A DNA stretch of 64,000 nucleotides from Ligustrum vulgare (taxonomy: Eukaryota > Streptophyta > Magnoliopsida > Lamiales > Oleaceae). The stretch's first letter is position 1; the number at the start of each line of letters is the position of its first letter. A program made the position numbers and the translations under genes. Below are positions 44,105 through 55,720 of the stretch, one piece after another. The stretch spans positions 1,381,501-1,445,500 of the forward strand of contig OY743189.1 in assembly GCA_963555705.1 (NCBI GenBank), in the 5' to 3' direction. The notes below the pieces were generated by a model. It made no database searches. It saw only the letters and a program-made list of their open reading frames with translations, and was not told the DNA's origin.

Positions 44105-44567
44105 TGCTCTAGCTTAGGCCATTGGGACCCCGTTGTGCATTGATGAGGCCACTACTGATTTGTGGAGGCCTAGTGAGGCCAGGTTTTACATTAAGGTTGA
44201 TTTATCATTTGCTCTTCCGGACTGCATTTGGATTTAGCATGAGAAATATCCTGGATATAGGCATCCTGTACTTTATGATAAGAAGCCAATATTTTGCAGT
44301 TGTTGTAGACATTTGGGTCACACGGTTGATAATTGTTTGCCACATGTACAATCAAGTGCGACTTCTACTCCACGGCTCATTCTTCTGCTCCTACTACTTC
44401 TGTCCTTCCTACCTATGCCTCTACCCCTCCTTCTAAGCCTGCTAATAGGGTTAAGGATAAGGGTAAAGGGATTGTGATTGATGATCCGTCAGGATAGTGG
44501 GTACCAGTGTCTAGAGTATCTAGCAGACAGCAGGTCCCAGCTCTTCTGGTCTTACTTTTCAGCTAAT
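44105..44567 (+). pseudogene. LINE ORF1, central part with zinc knuckle
   Basis: Translation gives GTPLCIDEATTDLWRPSEAR, FYIKVDLSFALPDCIWI, a stop, then YDKKPIFCSCCRHLGHTVDN followed by C, a C-x2-C-x4-H-x4-C zinc knuckle (about 44292-44335), and a Ser/Pro-rich linker. This is the RNA-binding ORF1 protein of a plant L1-type LINE. It continues from 26245-26651 and is cut at 44567 by the TRIM-like element, resuming at 59514. Confidence 0.85.
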
Positions 44568-44750
44568 ACTGGAACAACCCAGGTTGCCTTATAGATCGAA
44601 GACTGTCCCCCACTGTACCAACATGGATCTTTTCAGCATGTTTCATGTTCACTCGCATGCTCACTGAGAAAATTTTCTATGGGTCACCCATCATAGAATT
44701 TCTCCAAGCCAAGTGCGCTTAATTGTGGAATTTCTAACCATGGACTTCCG

Positions 44751-46560
44751 TAATGCCCACGAGTTAATTTATTTGTACTCGTGACATTTTGGAATAAAAT
44801 ATTGTTTATTGGTATATTGATTAAATCGTTATTTATATTATTTTGAGCTTGCTTTAGTCCATAGATCGATTCGATATTACTAATTGAGTGTTTAAGTTGT
44901 TAAACACAGAAAGATTCAATTTGTAATTCCATCTAAAATTATTGTTCGTGATCAGCAAATAAATGTGGACAATTTATTTTTATCGTCTAGATTTTAATTT
45001 ATTGCAAACTAGAATTAGAAATTAGTTTTTAATTATATTATTGTTGTAATTAAATTATGGAAGACCGAATTCATCACTGCTAAAACATACCGAATTCATC
45101 ACCTCTAAAACATGGAGGACTTCTGTAGCAATTTTGAAAAAAGACTTAACTTCATCTTCCTCAACACATGAAGGGCCTAACTTGAAATTTCTGGAAATAA
45201 GCCATGAACGACATAAAGGTAGTCAACAACACTCGTGGGTGCTGCTGCTGTGATCAACAGTCGACGGCGGCTCTTTTGGCGCTGCTATCGTGCCTCGATC
45301 GTGGCAATAGAGGCACCCACAGGCGCCGTTGCACATGATCGCCATCACCTATGGGGGCTTCCGCTGCGATGGGTGGTTGATCACAGCTCCTTTGATCTTG
45401 CGATCTCACCTGGATTGTGGCGGCGGCCACACCATGAGTGCCCCTGCCTGTGCAGCACTGCGAGTCGATGGGCAGGACCACCGTGGTGCTACCACTTTGA
45501 TGGCAGCGATGGAGGTACATGGAGGCTTGTGTTGTGGTAACACGATCCCAGGCGTTTCTCGGCGATGGAACTTCGACAGAGGGCGATTGAATTTGTTAGG
45601 TTACAAGTCACCATGCAAGAAGAGAGAGGAAGGAGATGGGCCATTTTTACTTGCGTTGCTGGTTTCAGTTTGGCCTGGACACTTGCAAATGAAAATTGAA
45701 GAATTGGGTCGGGTTGTGGCTCAATAGAATCTTTAATTAATTTGTAATATGTGTCTAGGTTTGGGCCATAAATCATGTTCTTATTTATTTTATTATTGCA
45801 TTTATTTATTGCTTTAATTGAATTGTGAATGAATGTCATTTGATAACATGTCATCTAGATCGCATAAACATCGCTCAAGGTACTATACTGTCATGCATTG
45901 TTTTATATTTTCTTTTCTTAATGTTAGATTAGAAACTAAATTTGATAATTATTAAATCGATTTTAATTGTTAAAATTGATTATATAATTATTAAATAAAA
46001 ACCCAAGAGTTTAAAAATATTAAGTGAGTTAGGGTGCAAATTCTTGAACCCAAGGCCTCCCTTATTAGCCCATTAATAAAAATCTGTGTATGCATTTTGC
46101 TAATTTATTGAGTCTCCCTATAGGAGGGCTGCATTGCTTTGGTTACTTGTTCGGGCCCAATTAGGTGGTCACTTTTAAAGTGTGAATTAATCATGATTAC
46201 CCTATAGGCAACGTAATTAATTTAGTACTTGAAAAATCATCAATATAAGGGTTGAATACTTAAATCAAAGACATCGCGGGGACTTCCTATAGAATATCCA
46301 AACGATGTCAATGATGTCCAAACTTTAACGACAATAAAATTATTATTGCATGCGATGCTAGATATATTGATTTTAGTGGGCGTGTCCTAGCCTAACCATG
46401 AATCACATTTATTTCTTCTATAGAGAAATGTGTTTAAGATTTTGGAGTTTTAGGTTGTCATTATATTATAGTAGTTTTGGGTCTACTTGTGAATAATTTT
46501 TATTCATGCATCATATATGAAATTATCGAATGCATAGCTCATTTTCTTCATTTTATTTTA
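44751..46560 (+). other. Copia 5' LTR and leader, with a GC-rich block
   Basis: Bases 44757-45010 match the 3' LTR start at 50520-50768. At 45230-45730 is a GC-rich block with overlapping frames on both strands (up to 132 codons) that I cannot assign. It is not in the 3' LTR, so it is either an insertion or leader sequence. No clear primer site is visible before gag. Confidence 0.5.
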
Positions 46561-46570
46561 TTTCAGAAAA

Positions 46571-47280
46571 ATGTTTGGAAATTCACTGTCCATTATCGTA
46601 ACTAAAAATCAACTGGTTGGAGAAAATTACATTGACTGGAAACGTAATTTGATGATTGTTCTCACCTCTGAAAAGCATAAATTTGTGCTAACTGAACCCC
46701 GTCTGATTGCACTTACTCAAACTTCCACACCTGATCTGAAGGTCGCTTATGAGAAGTGGATCCATTCTGATGAGATGGTTCACTGCTATATTTTGGATTC
46801 TATCTCAAATGTGTTGCTGCAGAAACATCAGAATATGGAAACTGCTGCTCAGGTTATGGAGAGCCTTCAGCAAATGTTCGAACATCAAGGTTGTCATGCC
46901 CGTCAGGCTGCCATAAGGTGGATTATGAACATGCGTAAGAAACTTGGTACACCTATTAGAGATAATATGCTTGCATTGATGGTCAGTTTAACGTGGCTCA
47001 GGTTTTGGGGGCTGAAATCAATTCGGAGATGCAAGTTGACTTGGCTTTAGAGACTCTCCCAGAGATGTTCTCTCAGTTCAAGGTTAGTTATAACATGAAC
47101 AAGCTGGATATTTCACTGAACTAGTTGATGCAGGAGCTTTAAAATGCTGAGACTGTTCTTAAGAAAGCAAAGACAGATGGCAAGCCAAAGGGGAAATGCT
47201 TTCATTATGGAGAGAAAGGTCATTGGAAGAGGAACTGCCAGGGATACCTGGCTTCCAAAAAGTAAGGTAATGGTGAGTCA
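46571..47280 (+). pseudogene. Copia gag with zinc knuckle
   Basis: ATG at 46571 opens 159 clean codons (NQLVGENYIDWKRNLMIVLT near the start, the UBN2-type gag fold), ending at a frameshift near 46985. Gag continues in other frames to KTDGKPKGKCFHYGEKGHWK and RNC (C-x2-C-x4-H-x4-C, about 47198-47241). Gag coats and packages element RNA. A stop at about 47262 separates it from protease. Start chosen as the first ATG with family-like sequence. Confidence 0.85.
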
Positions 47281-48560
47281 TCTTATATTGAGTCTTGTTT
47301 AGTGGTTGATTCTACATATACTTGGATAGTAGATTTTGGAGCCACTAATCATGTTTGCAATTCATTGCAAGGGTTTGAAGTAACCAGGCAACTCAATGAA
47401 AGGGAGCTTACTTTAAGGGTTGACACAGGAGCAGTGGTATCTGGAAGAACTGTTGGAGAAGTTTATCTTTATTTCAATAATAAAAATTTGGTTTTGAATA
47501 ATTGTTATTATGTCCCGAATATTAACCGAAATTTGGTTTCGTTTGCATTACTTTTTAAACAAGGTTATTCTATTTATTTCACCTATTTGACGGTGAAAAT
47601 TGTTATGAATAAAGTTTTAATTTGTGAGAGTCATATGTTTAACAATTTGCATACTTTGAAACCTACTGATAGCTCTCTATATCACATTGTATCTAACAAA
47701 CGCATTAAGTTATCTCCTACTAATGAGACTTACTTATGGCACCTAAGACTTGGTCATGTTAACCTAAATAAAATTCAAAGACCTGTAAGGGATGGTCCTT
47801 TGAGTGACTTAAAGGTGGAATCCCTACCAATCTGTGAATCCTGTCTGGAAGGAAAAATGACCAAGAGACCTTTTACTTCAAAGGGGTATAGGGCCAAAGA
47901 AATCTTGGAATTAGTACATTCTGAAGTGTGTGGGCCAATTAATGTCCAAGCTACAGGTGGGTATAAGTACTTCATCACCTTTACTGATGATTACTCTAGA
48001 TATGGATATGGTTATGTTTATCTAATGGCATGCAAGTTTGAAGCTTTGAAAAGTTCAAAGAATTTAGGACTGAAGCGGAGAAGCATTTAGGTAAGAACAT
48101 TAAAACACTTCGACCAGATCGAGATGGAGATTATCTATCCCATTAATTTAGATCATATCTATCAGAAAATGGGATTGTATCCCAATTAAGTACACCAGGT
48201 ACTCCAGAATGGTGTATCTGAAAGGAGAAATAGGACCTTGTTGGACATAGTCAGATCTATACTAGGCTTCTCAACTCTCACCACATCCTTTTGAGGATAT
48301 ACTCTACAAAATGCAATTTACTTGCTTAACATGGTTCCATCTAAATCTATCTCTAAGACACCCCTGGGATTGTGGAATTGACAAAAGCCTAATCTGGAAC
48401 ATATACAGATGCGGGGATGTCCTGCACACGTGCTTAAGGGAAAGATGGAATCAAGATCACAAGTATGTATCTCTGTAGGATATCCAAAGGGAACAAGAGT
48501 ATATTACTTCTATAGTCCTTAAGATAAGAAATTTTTTATGAGTATAAATGTAACATTTTT
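47281..48560 (+). pseudogene. Copia protease and integrase
   Basis: Protease: WIVDFGATNHVCNSLQGF, where the usual D-S/T-G-A active site reads DFGA, a change at a key position. Pre-integrase: YLWHLRLGHVNLNKI then CESCLEGKMTKRPF, the H-H-C-C zinc site (H at about 47740 and 47756, C at 47834 and 47843). Integrase core starts HSEVCGPI (first catalytic Asp replaced by Glu) and FTDDYSRYGYGY. After a stop at 48088 the core continues in broken frames (TLRPDRDGDY near 48100, GVSERR near 48210). Long clean frame 47302-48090. Confidence 0.87.
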
Positions 48561-50511
48561 AGAGGACAAGTATATAGAAGAACGTGAATCAGAGAGTAAG
48601 GTTCTTTTGAAAGAGATGAAGGGAAATGTTCCTAGTTCATCAACTCCAGTAATTCGCATTGAACCTTCTCAGCATGAATTTTACGTCCCCACCAATTACG
48701 ATACTTGAATTCAATGGGAGACAAGTGGTGTTTACACCTATCATATCTGTTGAATCAATGGCACGTAACTTAGAGGAAGATCAAGTCCCCATTGCATCAC
48801 CACTTGGTACTGAAGTTGGAGACAGGGGAATTGATACCAGAAGCCTCCTCAGCATAGACGTAGTGAGAGTGTCACTAGACCACCCTCCAGATACTTGCTC
48901 TATAGAAAGTCTTTCGAGCCAGTCTCCACTGAACAAGAGGAGGATCCTATCTTGTATAAAGAAGCTGTAGAGGATGTACGTTGACCATTGGAGGAGATCC
49001 ATGGACTTAGAACTGAAATCCATGTACACTAAATTTGTTTGGGATCTTGTTGATGCAGCTAATGGGGGTAAAACCCATAAGATGCAAATGGGTTTACAAG
49101 AGAAAAAGAGGGGTAGATGGAAAGGTAGAGACCTTTAAAGCTAGACCGGTCGCTAAGGGTTTCACCCAAAGAGAATGTATCGATTATGAGGAAACCTACT
49201 CACCTCTGGCCATGCTTAAGTCTATTCAGATTATCTTATCCATTACAACTCATTTTGATTATGAGGTGTGGCAAATGGATGTCAAGACAACATTCCTTAA
49301 TGGAAAATTTTGACGAAAGCATCTATATGATGCAACCAGGTGGTTTTATCCAAAAGGGTTAAGAGCATAAGGTATGCAAACTGCGTAGGTCTATTTATGG
49401 ACTTAAGCTGGCGTCTAGGTCCTGGAATATCAGATTTGATGAAGTTGTAAAAGCTTATGGTTTTGATCAGAATCTTGATGAGCCTTGTGTTTTTAAGAAA
49501 ATTAAAGACAATAAGGTTATTTTTCTCATACTATATGTAGATGACATCCTATTTATTAGGAATGATGTACGAGCATTAACATTAGTTAAAAACTAGTTGG
49601 CACAACAGCTTGATATGAAGGACTTAGGAGAAGCCAATTATGTTCTAGGAATCTAGATCCTTTGGGAATAGGAGAATTGTGATATATTAACAAGATTATG
49701 GGGAGGTTTGCTATGTAAAATTCCAAGAAAGGTAAAACGCCTTTCAGACATGGAATCCACTTGTCGCGGGAGCATTGTCCTAAGACTCCTAGTGAAGTGG
49801 AACACATAAAACAGGTTCCTTATGCCTCGGCTATAGGAAGTCTCATGTATTCTATGCTGTGTACTCGCCTAGATATCTGTTATGTTGTTGGGATTGCCAC
49901 TAGATATCAGTCAAATCCTATACCAGAGCATTTGACTGTTGTAAAGCATATACTTAAGTATCTTCGCAGAACTCGAGATTATATGCTGGTTTATTCAGCT
50001 CCAGATTTGGTGCCAATAGGTTACACTGATTCTGATTTTCAAGTTGATAGGGACTCCCGAAAATCCACATATGGATCAATGTTCACACTGTGTGGCAGTG
50101 CTGTTATTTGGAGGAGTATCAAGCAATCATGCATTTCTGATTCCACCATGGAGGAGGAATATGTGGTGGCTTAAATAGGTACTATGGTAAAAGAAATTCT
50201 TACTGGACCTTGAGGTGGTTCCATCGGCATCTCAGGCCAGTACTTTATAATGTGATAATAATGGAGCAATGGCAAATACAAAAGAGCCCCGCAGCCATCA
50301 GCGTGGAAAACACATTGAACGTAAATACCACTTGGTTAGAAATATCATTCAGTGGGGAGATGTGACAGCGTGCAAGATAGCGTCTGCAGAAAATCTTGTA
50401 GACCCCTTTACCAAAAACTTAATAGCTAAAAGTTTTGAGGATCATATTGAAAATATAGGGTACTTAACATGTCTCATTTCCTCTAGGGCAAGTGGGAGAA
50501 TTGTTGGATAG
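48561..50511 (+). pseudogene. Copia reverse transcriptase and RNase H
   Basis: RT entry GVKPIRCKWVYKRKRGVDGK (about 49062), ARPVAKGFTQRECIDYEETY, QMDVKTTFLNGKF, then shifted frames with SIYGLKLASRSW and YVDDI (catalytic, about 49535-49550). RNase H: YASAIGSLMYSMLCTRLDIC, GYTDSDFQVDRDSRKSTYGS, STMEEEYVVA and EPRSHQRGKHIERKYH. The polyprotein ends SGRIVG, with the stop inside the first bases of the 3' LTR. At least eight stops or shifts make it inactive. Confidence 0.87.
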
Positions 50512-52108
50512 TGTATATACCCATCGAGTTAATTTATTTGTACTCGTGACATTTTGGAATAAAATATTGTTTAGTGATATATTGTTTAAATTGTAAATTA
50601 TATTATTTTGAGCTTGCATTAGTCCACAGATCGATTCGATATTACTAATGAGTGTTTAAGTTGTTAAACGCAGAAATATTCAATTTGTAATTCGATCTAA
50701 AATTATTGTTCACGATCAATAAATAAATATGGACAATTTATTTTGATTGTCTCGATTTTATTAAAATCTATCTTTGATTTTGGTAATGAAATTGAAAGTA
50801 CATTTGATACGTATTGAACGGGACCACGTAAAATTAATTTGTGACATTGACCATACAAAATTAATTTCACTTGACTATCATACGTAAAACCTTAATCCTG
50901 ATTGAATAATGAACTTCGATTACTAGCTTGAAGTTCTTTGAGGTATCAATGGGTGAGATCAAATTGTTCATCAATATCTCAATACTTTGGGAATTTTGGG
51001 TGTATTTATAAACATAGGACTGAACAAATCATTATTTTTCATATCTTAAACTTGTTATATTTTTTTCTTTTTAATATTCTTTATATTTTGACTCTCTTCT
51101 TTTTTATCTTTTTTTTTTCAAATTTTCTATAAAAATAAATGCAACTAACATTTATAAGATTTTATAGAAAAATAATAATTAAGCAAAGTGATTTAAGAAT
51201 TTTCAATAGAGAAATTTGAATATTCAAAAATATTTATTAAAAATCAATCGAAATCTATAAAAATTTGTATATTAAAAAATTTGATGAACATAGTACAATA
51301 GTTATGTCGATATCAAACGCGATTTTATTTTTCCCCCATTTTTTTTATCACGAATGTTTCTCTGTCATAAAACTATTTATATCTCTCAAGCCGTTTTTTT
51401 TTTTTTTTTTGTAATTCACTTGACATATAATTATTATTAACTATTCACATTCACATTCACATCATACGAAAACTAATCTATTAGTGTTCAAGTTTTTCAA
51501 TTAAAAAATAAAAGCCTATAAAACTTTTCGAAAGTATTTGAAAGTCTATGAAAGTCTTTTAAATCAATCTACAAAAGTCTTTGAAAGTAAATGAAACTCT
51601 TTTAAATAAATGTCCACGAAAGCATTTAAAAGTCTATACAAATTCATAAAAGTCAATAAAATTCAATGAAATCCACTAAAAAAGTCCATTGAAAAAAGTC
51701 TTTAAATGTCTTTCAAAATCTCAATTAAATAAACCCGCCTAAGACTATTTTTCTTAACCTAGTACACTTGTAGGTAGGAAACACACTAAAGTGTGTAGTG
51801 TGTATTTTCTCCTCTTGAATAAAACCCTAACCCTAGTGTAACCTAGATCCAGAGAAAATTGATCACACACTTTCATAGCCTCTATTGGAGAACATCAAGG
51901 AAAACTTGAAGGTTCGGTGCTTGGTGGAATCAAGTGCAATAAAGATAATTGTCAAAGCACGCTATAAGGGTAACGATTACTAGACTTTTATTTGTACAAA
52001 ATTATATAATCTAGTTAAATACATAAAATAGTGAATTCTTGCAACCGGATTATTCAAATTGGAAGAAATTAATTTTATTGATTAGATATCCCGTTATGTT
52101 TCCCAACT
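50505..52108 (+). repeat. Copia 3' LTR with internal insertions
   Basis: Starts TGTTGGATAGTGTATATACC. After 50770 it departs from the 5' copy. It contains a segment similar to 33620-33780 (50905-50995), long T-rich stretches, and a degenerate AAAGTCT array. The end resembles a Copia LTR end (CGTTATGTTTCCCAACTAGCA minus its first base). Confidence 0.6.
51518..51725. repeat. Degenerate AAAGTCT(A/T)TGAAAGT array
   Basis: About ten imperfect units of 14-23 bp, each with AAAGTCT or AAAGTCAAT. Such arrays are typical of subterminal regions of plant DNA transposons, but I cannot define ends. Confidence 0.55.
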
Positions 52109-52152
52109 AGCATCTGTGAAATCTTTTAAGCTTTCCTAGTCTCGGTATTACA

Positions 52153-52339
52153 ATCACCCCCGTTAGACTCGGGACGTCCTCTTCATGCTTAAACCATAGA
52201 GGATCCATTGCCAGGCGTTGGGATTCTAGAGGTGGCTCCTACAGGGTTCAAGAGGTGGCTCCCGCCTTATGGCATTGAACTTTTTCCCGCTTGGCACTTT
52301 GTTCCCGATTTCTGGCTGGAGACCATCTCTGATACCATT
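52153..52339 (-). other. TRIM-like element internal region (187 bp)
   Basis: Holds a polypurine tract (reverse of ATCACCCCCGTT at 52153), AGAGGTGGCTCC twice, and the initiator-Met primer site at 52327-52337. No coding capacity. Confidence 0.75.
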
Positions 52340-52437
52340 TATAATGACCCAAGTCCCACTTAAAAAGCTGTCTCGACCATTAGATCGACGACGTACTATC
52401 CCCACTGTACCAACAGGGGTCTTTTCAAAATGCTTTG

Positions 52438-53314
52438 TGATGTGATCGAGACCACGAATACAAGCCCGCACAAAGAACCGTTGACGATCAAAGGAGGACC
52501 AATGGCTCAATTGCAAACGAAAAGGTCCAACGAAGCAATGGACAAGCTAGTACAAGAAACAATGGCCAAAACAATGTTCGTGTCATCAAAAGAAGCAAGT
52601 TCCATGTTGGGACCGAGTCAAGACGACGAGTGGATCAACCTCATTCAAGCCGCCGAAGGAAATTTTGAAGTTTCCAAGTTACGACCGTAACATATATTTC
52701 TTACGGCCATAACGAGCTCATTCCTAAAATTGATTTTGCGAGACATAAGGGATTACGACCGTAAAGGCTGAGAATCACGGCCGTAACGAAGGCACTGCTC
52801 ATAACTTAAATTTGGACATTTTGGACTTACGGCGGAAAGTAATATTGTCACGGCCGTAAATGTGAATCGGTAACAAGGTTACGGTCGTAAAGGAAGTAGT
52901 CATGGCCGTAAATGTCTATACGCATAATTTTAGGATTTTTATTTCTTTCCTTATTTTAGCAATTTCTTTCCTAGTATAATTAAAACTCTTAAGCCAGATT
53001 TTGACCTTATTTATAGGGATGTAATTTTCATTATTTAGCAGACAACTTTGATATTATTATTGTGAGGCTATATTGCTTTCAACAACCGTATTCTTCATTG
53101 AATAAAATTCGAACTTGCGAGTTATTCTTGTTTGTTCAAACTTGGGTGAGATTTATTTTTATTGTGATCAAGAGGTCAACATATCAATCGATTGTGTTGG
53201 TTGCTTGGTTCAGTTAATTTGAATCAATCTCTAAATTGTGGTTATTTGGCGTTCTTGGGTCGATTCCAATATTTTGTGGGTTGCGTAGCTACAATTGCTA
53301 CGTGGTTTGCATCA
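52438..53314 (+). repeat. 5' LTR of the CRM-like element (877 bp)
   Basis: TGATGTGATC to TTTGCATCA. It encodes a copy of the integrase tail (52430-52690) and contains several TTACGGCCGTAA-like palindromes at 52680-52915. About 22 bp longer than the 3' LTR because of a difference near 52695. Confidence 0.93.
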
Positions 53315-53316
53315 TC

Positions 53317-53328
53317 TGGTATCAGAGC
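53317..53328 (+). other. Primer binding site, initiator Met tRNA
   Basis: TGGTATCAGAGC starts 2 bp after the LTR end; it is complementary to the 3' end of plant initiator Met tRNA. Confidence 0.93.
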
Positions 53329-53882
53329 TTAGGCTCCAAAAATCAAGGTTATATCTTTATTTTGTTTTTTGAGTTTCTTAATCTTGTTCTTCTTGTTCTT
53401 CAAGTTCTTGAGTCTTTAATCCAAAAAAGTGTCACAAAAAATTCAAAAGTCGTTATTTCCTTCGTTTGGTATCCAAATTAAATTTCGTTTGTTTCTTTAT
53501 TCTCGTAGTTGAATTTTTGAGAAATTAAAAAAAAAAACAAAAATTTCATCAAGTCCAAGAAAAAGAGTTGTTATTTGATTTCAAGAATTATTTTCTTGAA
53601 TCAGTCTTAGTTCCCATAAAAGTGTCAAGTCCTTTATAGAGTCAGATTACATTCTCTCAAGGTCTTCTTCGAGTTTCCAACAAGTTGATAACTTCTCACT
53701 AGCATTCAGTTTGAGTCATTCAGGTTTAAACTTGTTTGAGTTCGGATTCGTTCTTTGAAGCAATTGGGGTAAAATCCAGTGAGTGGAAAAGGCTAGAGAG
53801 GTGAGATCAATAGAGGAAAAAAGTCAAAATTGAGTGATACACTAGCGAAATACATGTGAGGCATATAATATTTAGTTTTAGG

Positions 53883-54707
53883 ATGTCTGAACATTCTTCT
53901 ACTACAAAAAATAACGATCGAGCCAACATGACAGATGAGATGGTACAATGGTTTGAGCGGTTGTTTGGAGATGTGTTAGGTAGGTTAGAAAGGCTTAAAC
54001 AACCTCGGGAAGTGCCTAATGCCCGTAGGCAAGGTGGGGGAGGTCGTAGAGTAGAGGGGGTCGATGAGAATGAAGACGATAGTGATTTAGACGATAGGGC
54101 AATTGTGGATAGAGGAGTTAGAAATGGAAGGAGGGATAGAGATCTTGTTGGCGATAGAATGGATGGTAGCATGAGCAACATCAAAATGACAATCCTGTCG
54201 TTCAAGGGTAGGAGTGATCCGGAAGCATACCTGGAGTGGGAAAAGAAGATGGAATTGATTTTCAATTGCTACACTTATTCGGAAGAGAAAAAGTTTAAGG
54301 TAGATGTACTTGAATTCTCCGATTACGCTATTACTTGGTGGTATCAATTGGTGACTTCTAGGAGGAGGAATCGCGAGAGGCCCATTAATACTTGGGATGA
54401 ATTAAAAGCTATCATGAGAAATAGGTTTGTTCCTAGTCATTACCATCGGGAGCTTCATAAAAAATTACAAAGTCTATACCAAGGATCAAAGAGTGTGGAG
54501 GATTATCATAAGGAGATGGAGATGTTGATGATTAGATCTAATGTAGATGAGGATAGAGAGGCTACGATGGCTCGGTTTTTGAATGGGTTGAATAGGGATA
54601 TAGCTAATGTGGTTGAACTACAACATTATTTGGAGATGGAGGATATGTTGCACATGGCTATAAAGGTGGAGAAGCAATTGAAGAAAAAGGGAACAACAAG
54701 GTATTAA
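53883..54707 (+). CDS. CRM-like gag, N-terminal part
   Basis: An open frame of about 274 codons from the ATG at 53883 (another in-frame ATG is at 53856). It has a charged N-terminus rich in Arg, Gly and Asp, then the retrotransposon gag domain: FKGRSDPEAYLEWEKKMELI, WWYQLVTSRRRNRERPINTW, MRNRFVPSHYHRELHKKLQS and SVEDYHKEMEML. It forms the particle shell. A frameshift near 54700 ends it at TAA; the original frame goes on into the linker and zinc knuckle. I prefer 53883 because family members usually begin shortly before a charged stretch, but the start is uncertain. Confidence 0.82.
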   Translation: MSEHSSTTKNNDRANMTDEMVQWFERLFGDVLGRLERLKQPREVPNARRQGGGGRRVEGVDENEDDSDLDDRAIVDRGVRNGRRDRDLVGDRMDGSMSNIKMTILSFKGRSDPEAYLEWEKKMELIFNCYTYSEEKKFKVDVLEFSDYAITWWYQLVTSRRRNRERPINTWDELKAIMRNRFVPSHYHRELHKKLQSLYQGSKSVEDYHKEMEMLMIRSNVDEDREATMARFLNGLNRDIANVVELQHYLEMEDMLHMAIKVEKQLKKKGTTRY

Positions 54708-55556
54708 TCGGGTTCTAATTCTTCTTGGAAGCCGAAGTGGGAAAATAAAGGAGATGGGGCTGTTTCTAAAGGGAAGTTTGAGGCACCAAAAGAAAAGTTT
54801 GAGGCATCAAAAGGGAAGGAGGAACATGCTAGTAAATTTGCACCTAAAGGGGAACCTCAACCAACTAGGAGTAGAGACATTCAATGCTTCAAATGTTTGG
54901 GGAGAGGGCATGCGGCATCTCAATGTCCTAATAGGCGAGTGATACTTGTGCGAAAGGATGGAACCATGGAGAGTGATAGTGAGGAAGAGGATTATAGAGA
55001 TATGCCCGCGTTGGAGGAAGTATGTGATGATGAGGATGTGTTATCCGGGGAGCATGGCGAGTTATTAGTGGCAAGGCGAGCTCTTAATGCTCAAATCAAC
55101 ACGGATGATTTGGAACAACAATGGGAGAACATATTCCATACATGATGTCGCATTAATAACAAGGTATGTAGTATGATTATTGATGGTGGTAGTTGCACTA
55201 ATGTTGCTAGTACTACGCTTGTTGAAAAATTAGGATTACCTTTGTTAAAACATCCTAAACCTTATAGGCTTCAATGGTTAAATGATAGTGAAGAAATTAA
55301 GGTGAATAGGAGGGTGTTGGTGAGTTTTTCTATTGGTAGCTATGTGGATGATGTTATGTGTGATGTGGTTCCTATGCATGTCGGGCACATTTTGTTGGGT
55401 AGACCTTGGCAATATGATAGGAAGGTGATGTATGATGGGTATAAAAATAGGTATAGATTTACCAAAGGGGGAAAAACCATTACAATTGCACCATTGATGC
55501 CGTTACAAGTGTATGAAGATCAAATAAAGTTGAAAATGATGAAGAAAAAAGAGTGA
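54708..55556 (+). pseudogene. CRM-like gag zinc knuckle and protease
   Basis: After the shift: a Lys/Glu-rich linker with the repeat KFEA, the zinc knuckle CFKCLGRGHAASQC (54883-54924), an acidic stretch, and, after a TGA at 55144 (CGA would fit the family, a CpG-type change), the aspartic protease MIIDGGSCTNVASTTLVEKL (55173 on) and HILLGRPWQYDRKVMYDGYK. The active-site triad reads DGGS, usual for this clade. The frame stops at 55554, before a Glu/Lys-rich repeat linker. Confidence 0.85.
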
Positions 55557-55720
55557 GGGAAAATGAGAGAAACATAGTTGAGGCCACGACCTCAGAAAAA
55601 GGAGAGGAAAAGAGAGTTGGAGCCACGACTTCAGAAAAAGGAGAGGCGAGAGAAAAAAGGAGTGTTGTGGTACATACCTCAGAAAAAGAAGAGGGAGCAA
55701 AGAGTGCCAGAAAAGAAAAA
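55557..55720 (+). other. Linker with 25-66 bp repeats
   Basis: Four copies of ACCTCAGAAAAAGGAGAGG or a variant (CGACTTCAG, ATACCTCAG) encode a charged linker between protease and RT. Copy number is probably unstable. Confidence 0.6.

Larger units (their letters stand above)
44751..52108 (+). mobile_element. Copia element nested in the TRIM LTR
   Basis: The first 250 bp of two LTRs match (from about 44757 and from 50505). The coding part between them is a decayed gag-pol. The polypurine stretch GCAAGTGGGAGAAT precedes TGTTGGATAG at 50505. The first LTR lacks its first 15 or so bases, and beyond 250 bp the two LTRs differ, so at least one carries further insertions. Right end placed at AACTAGCA (about 52108), where TRIM sequence resumes. 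Confidence 0.75.

Noticed and set aside
51821..51836. Telomere-like AAACCCTAACCCTAG
   Set aside because: Only two units; too short to be an interstitial telomere tract.
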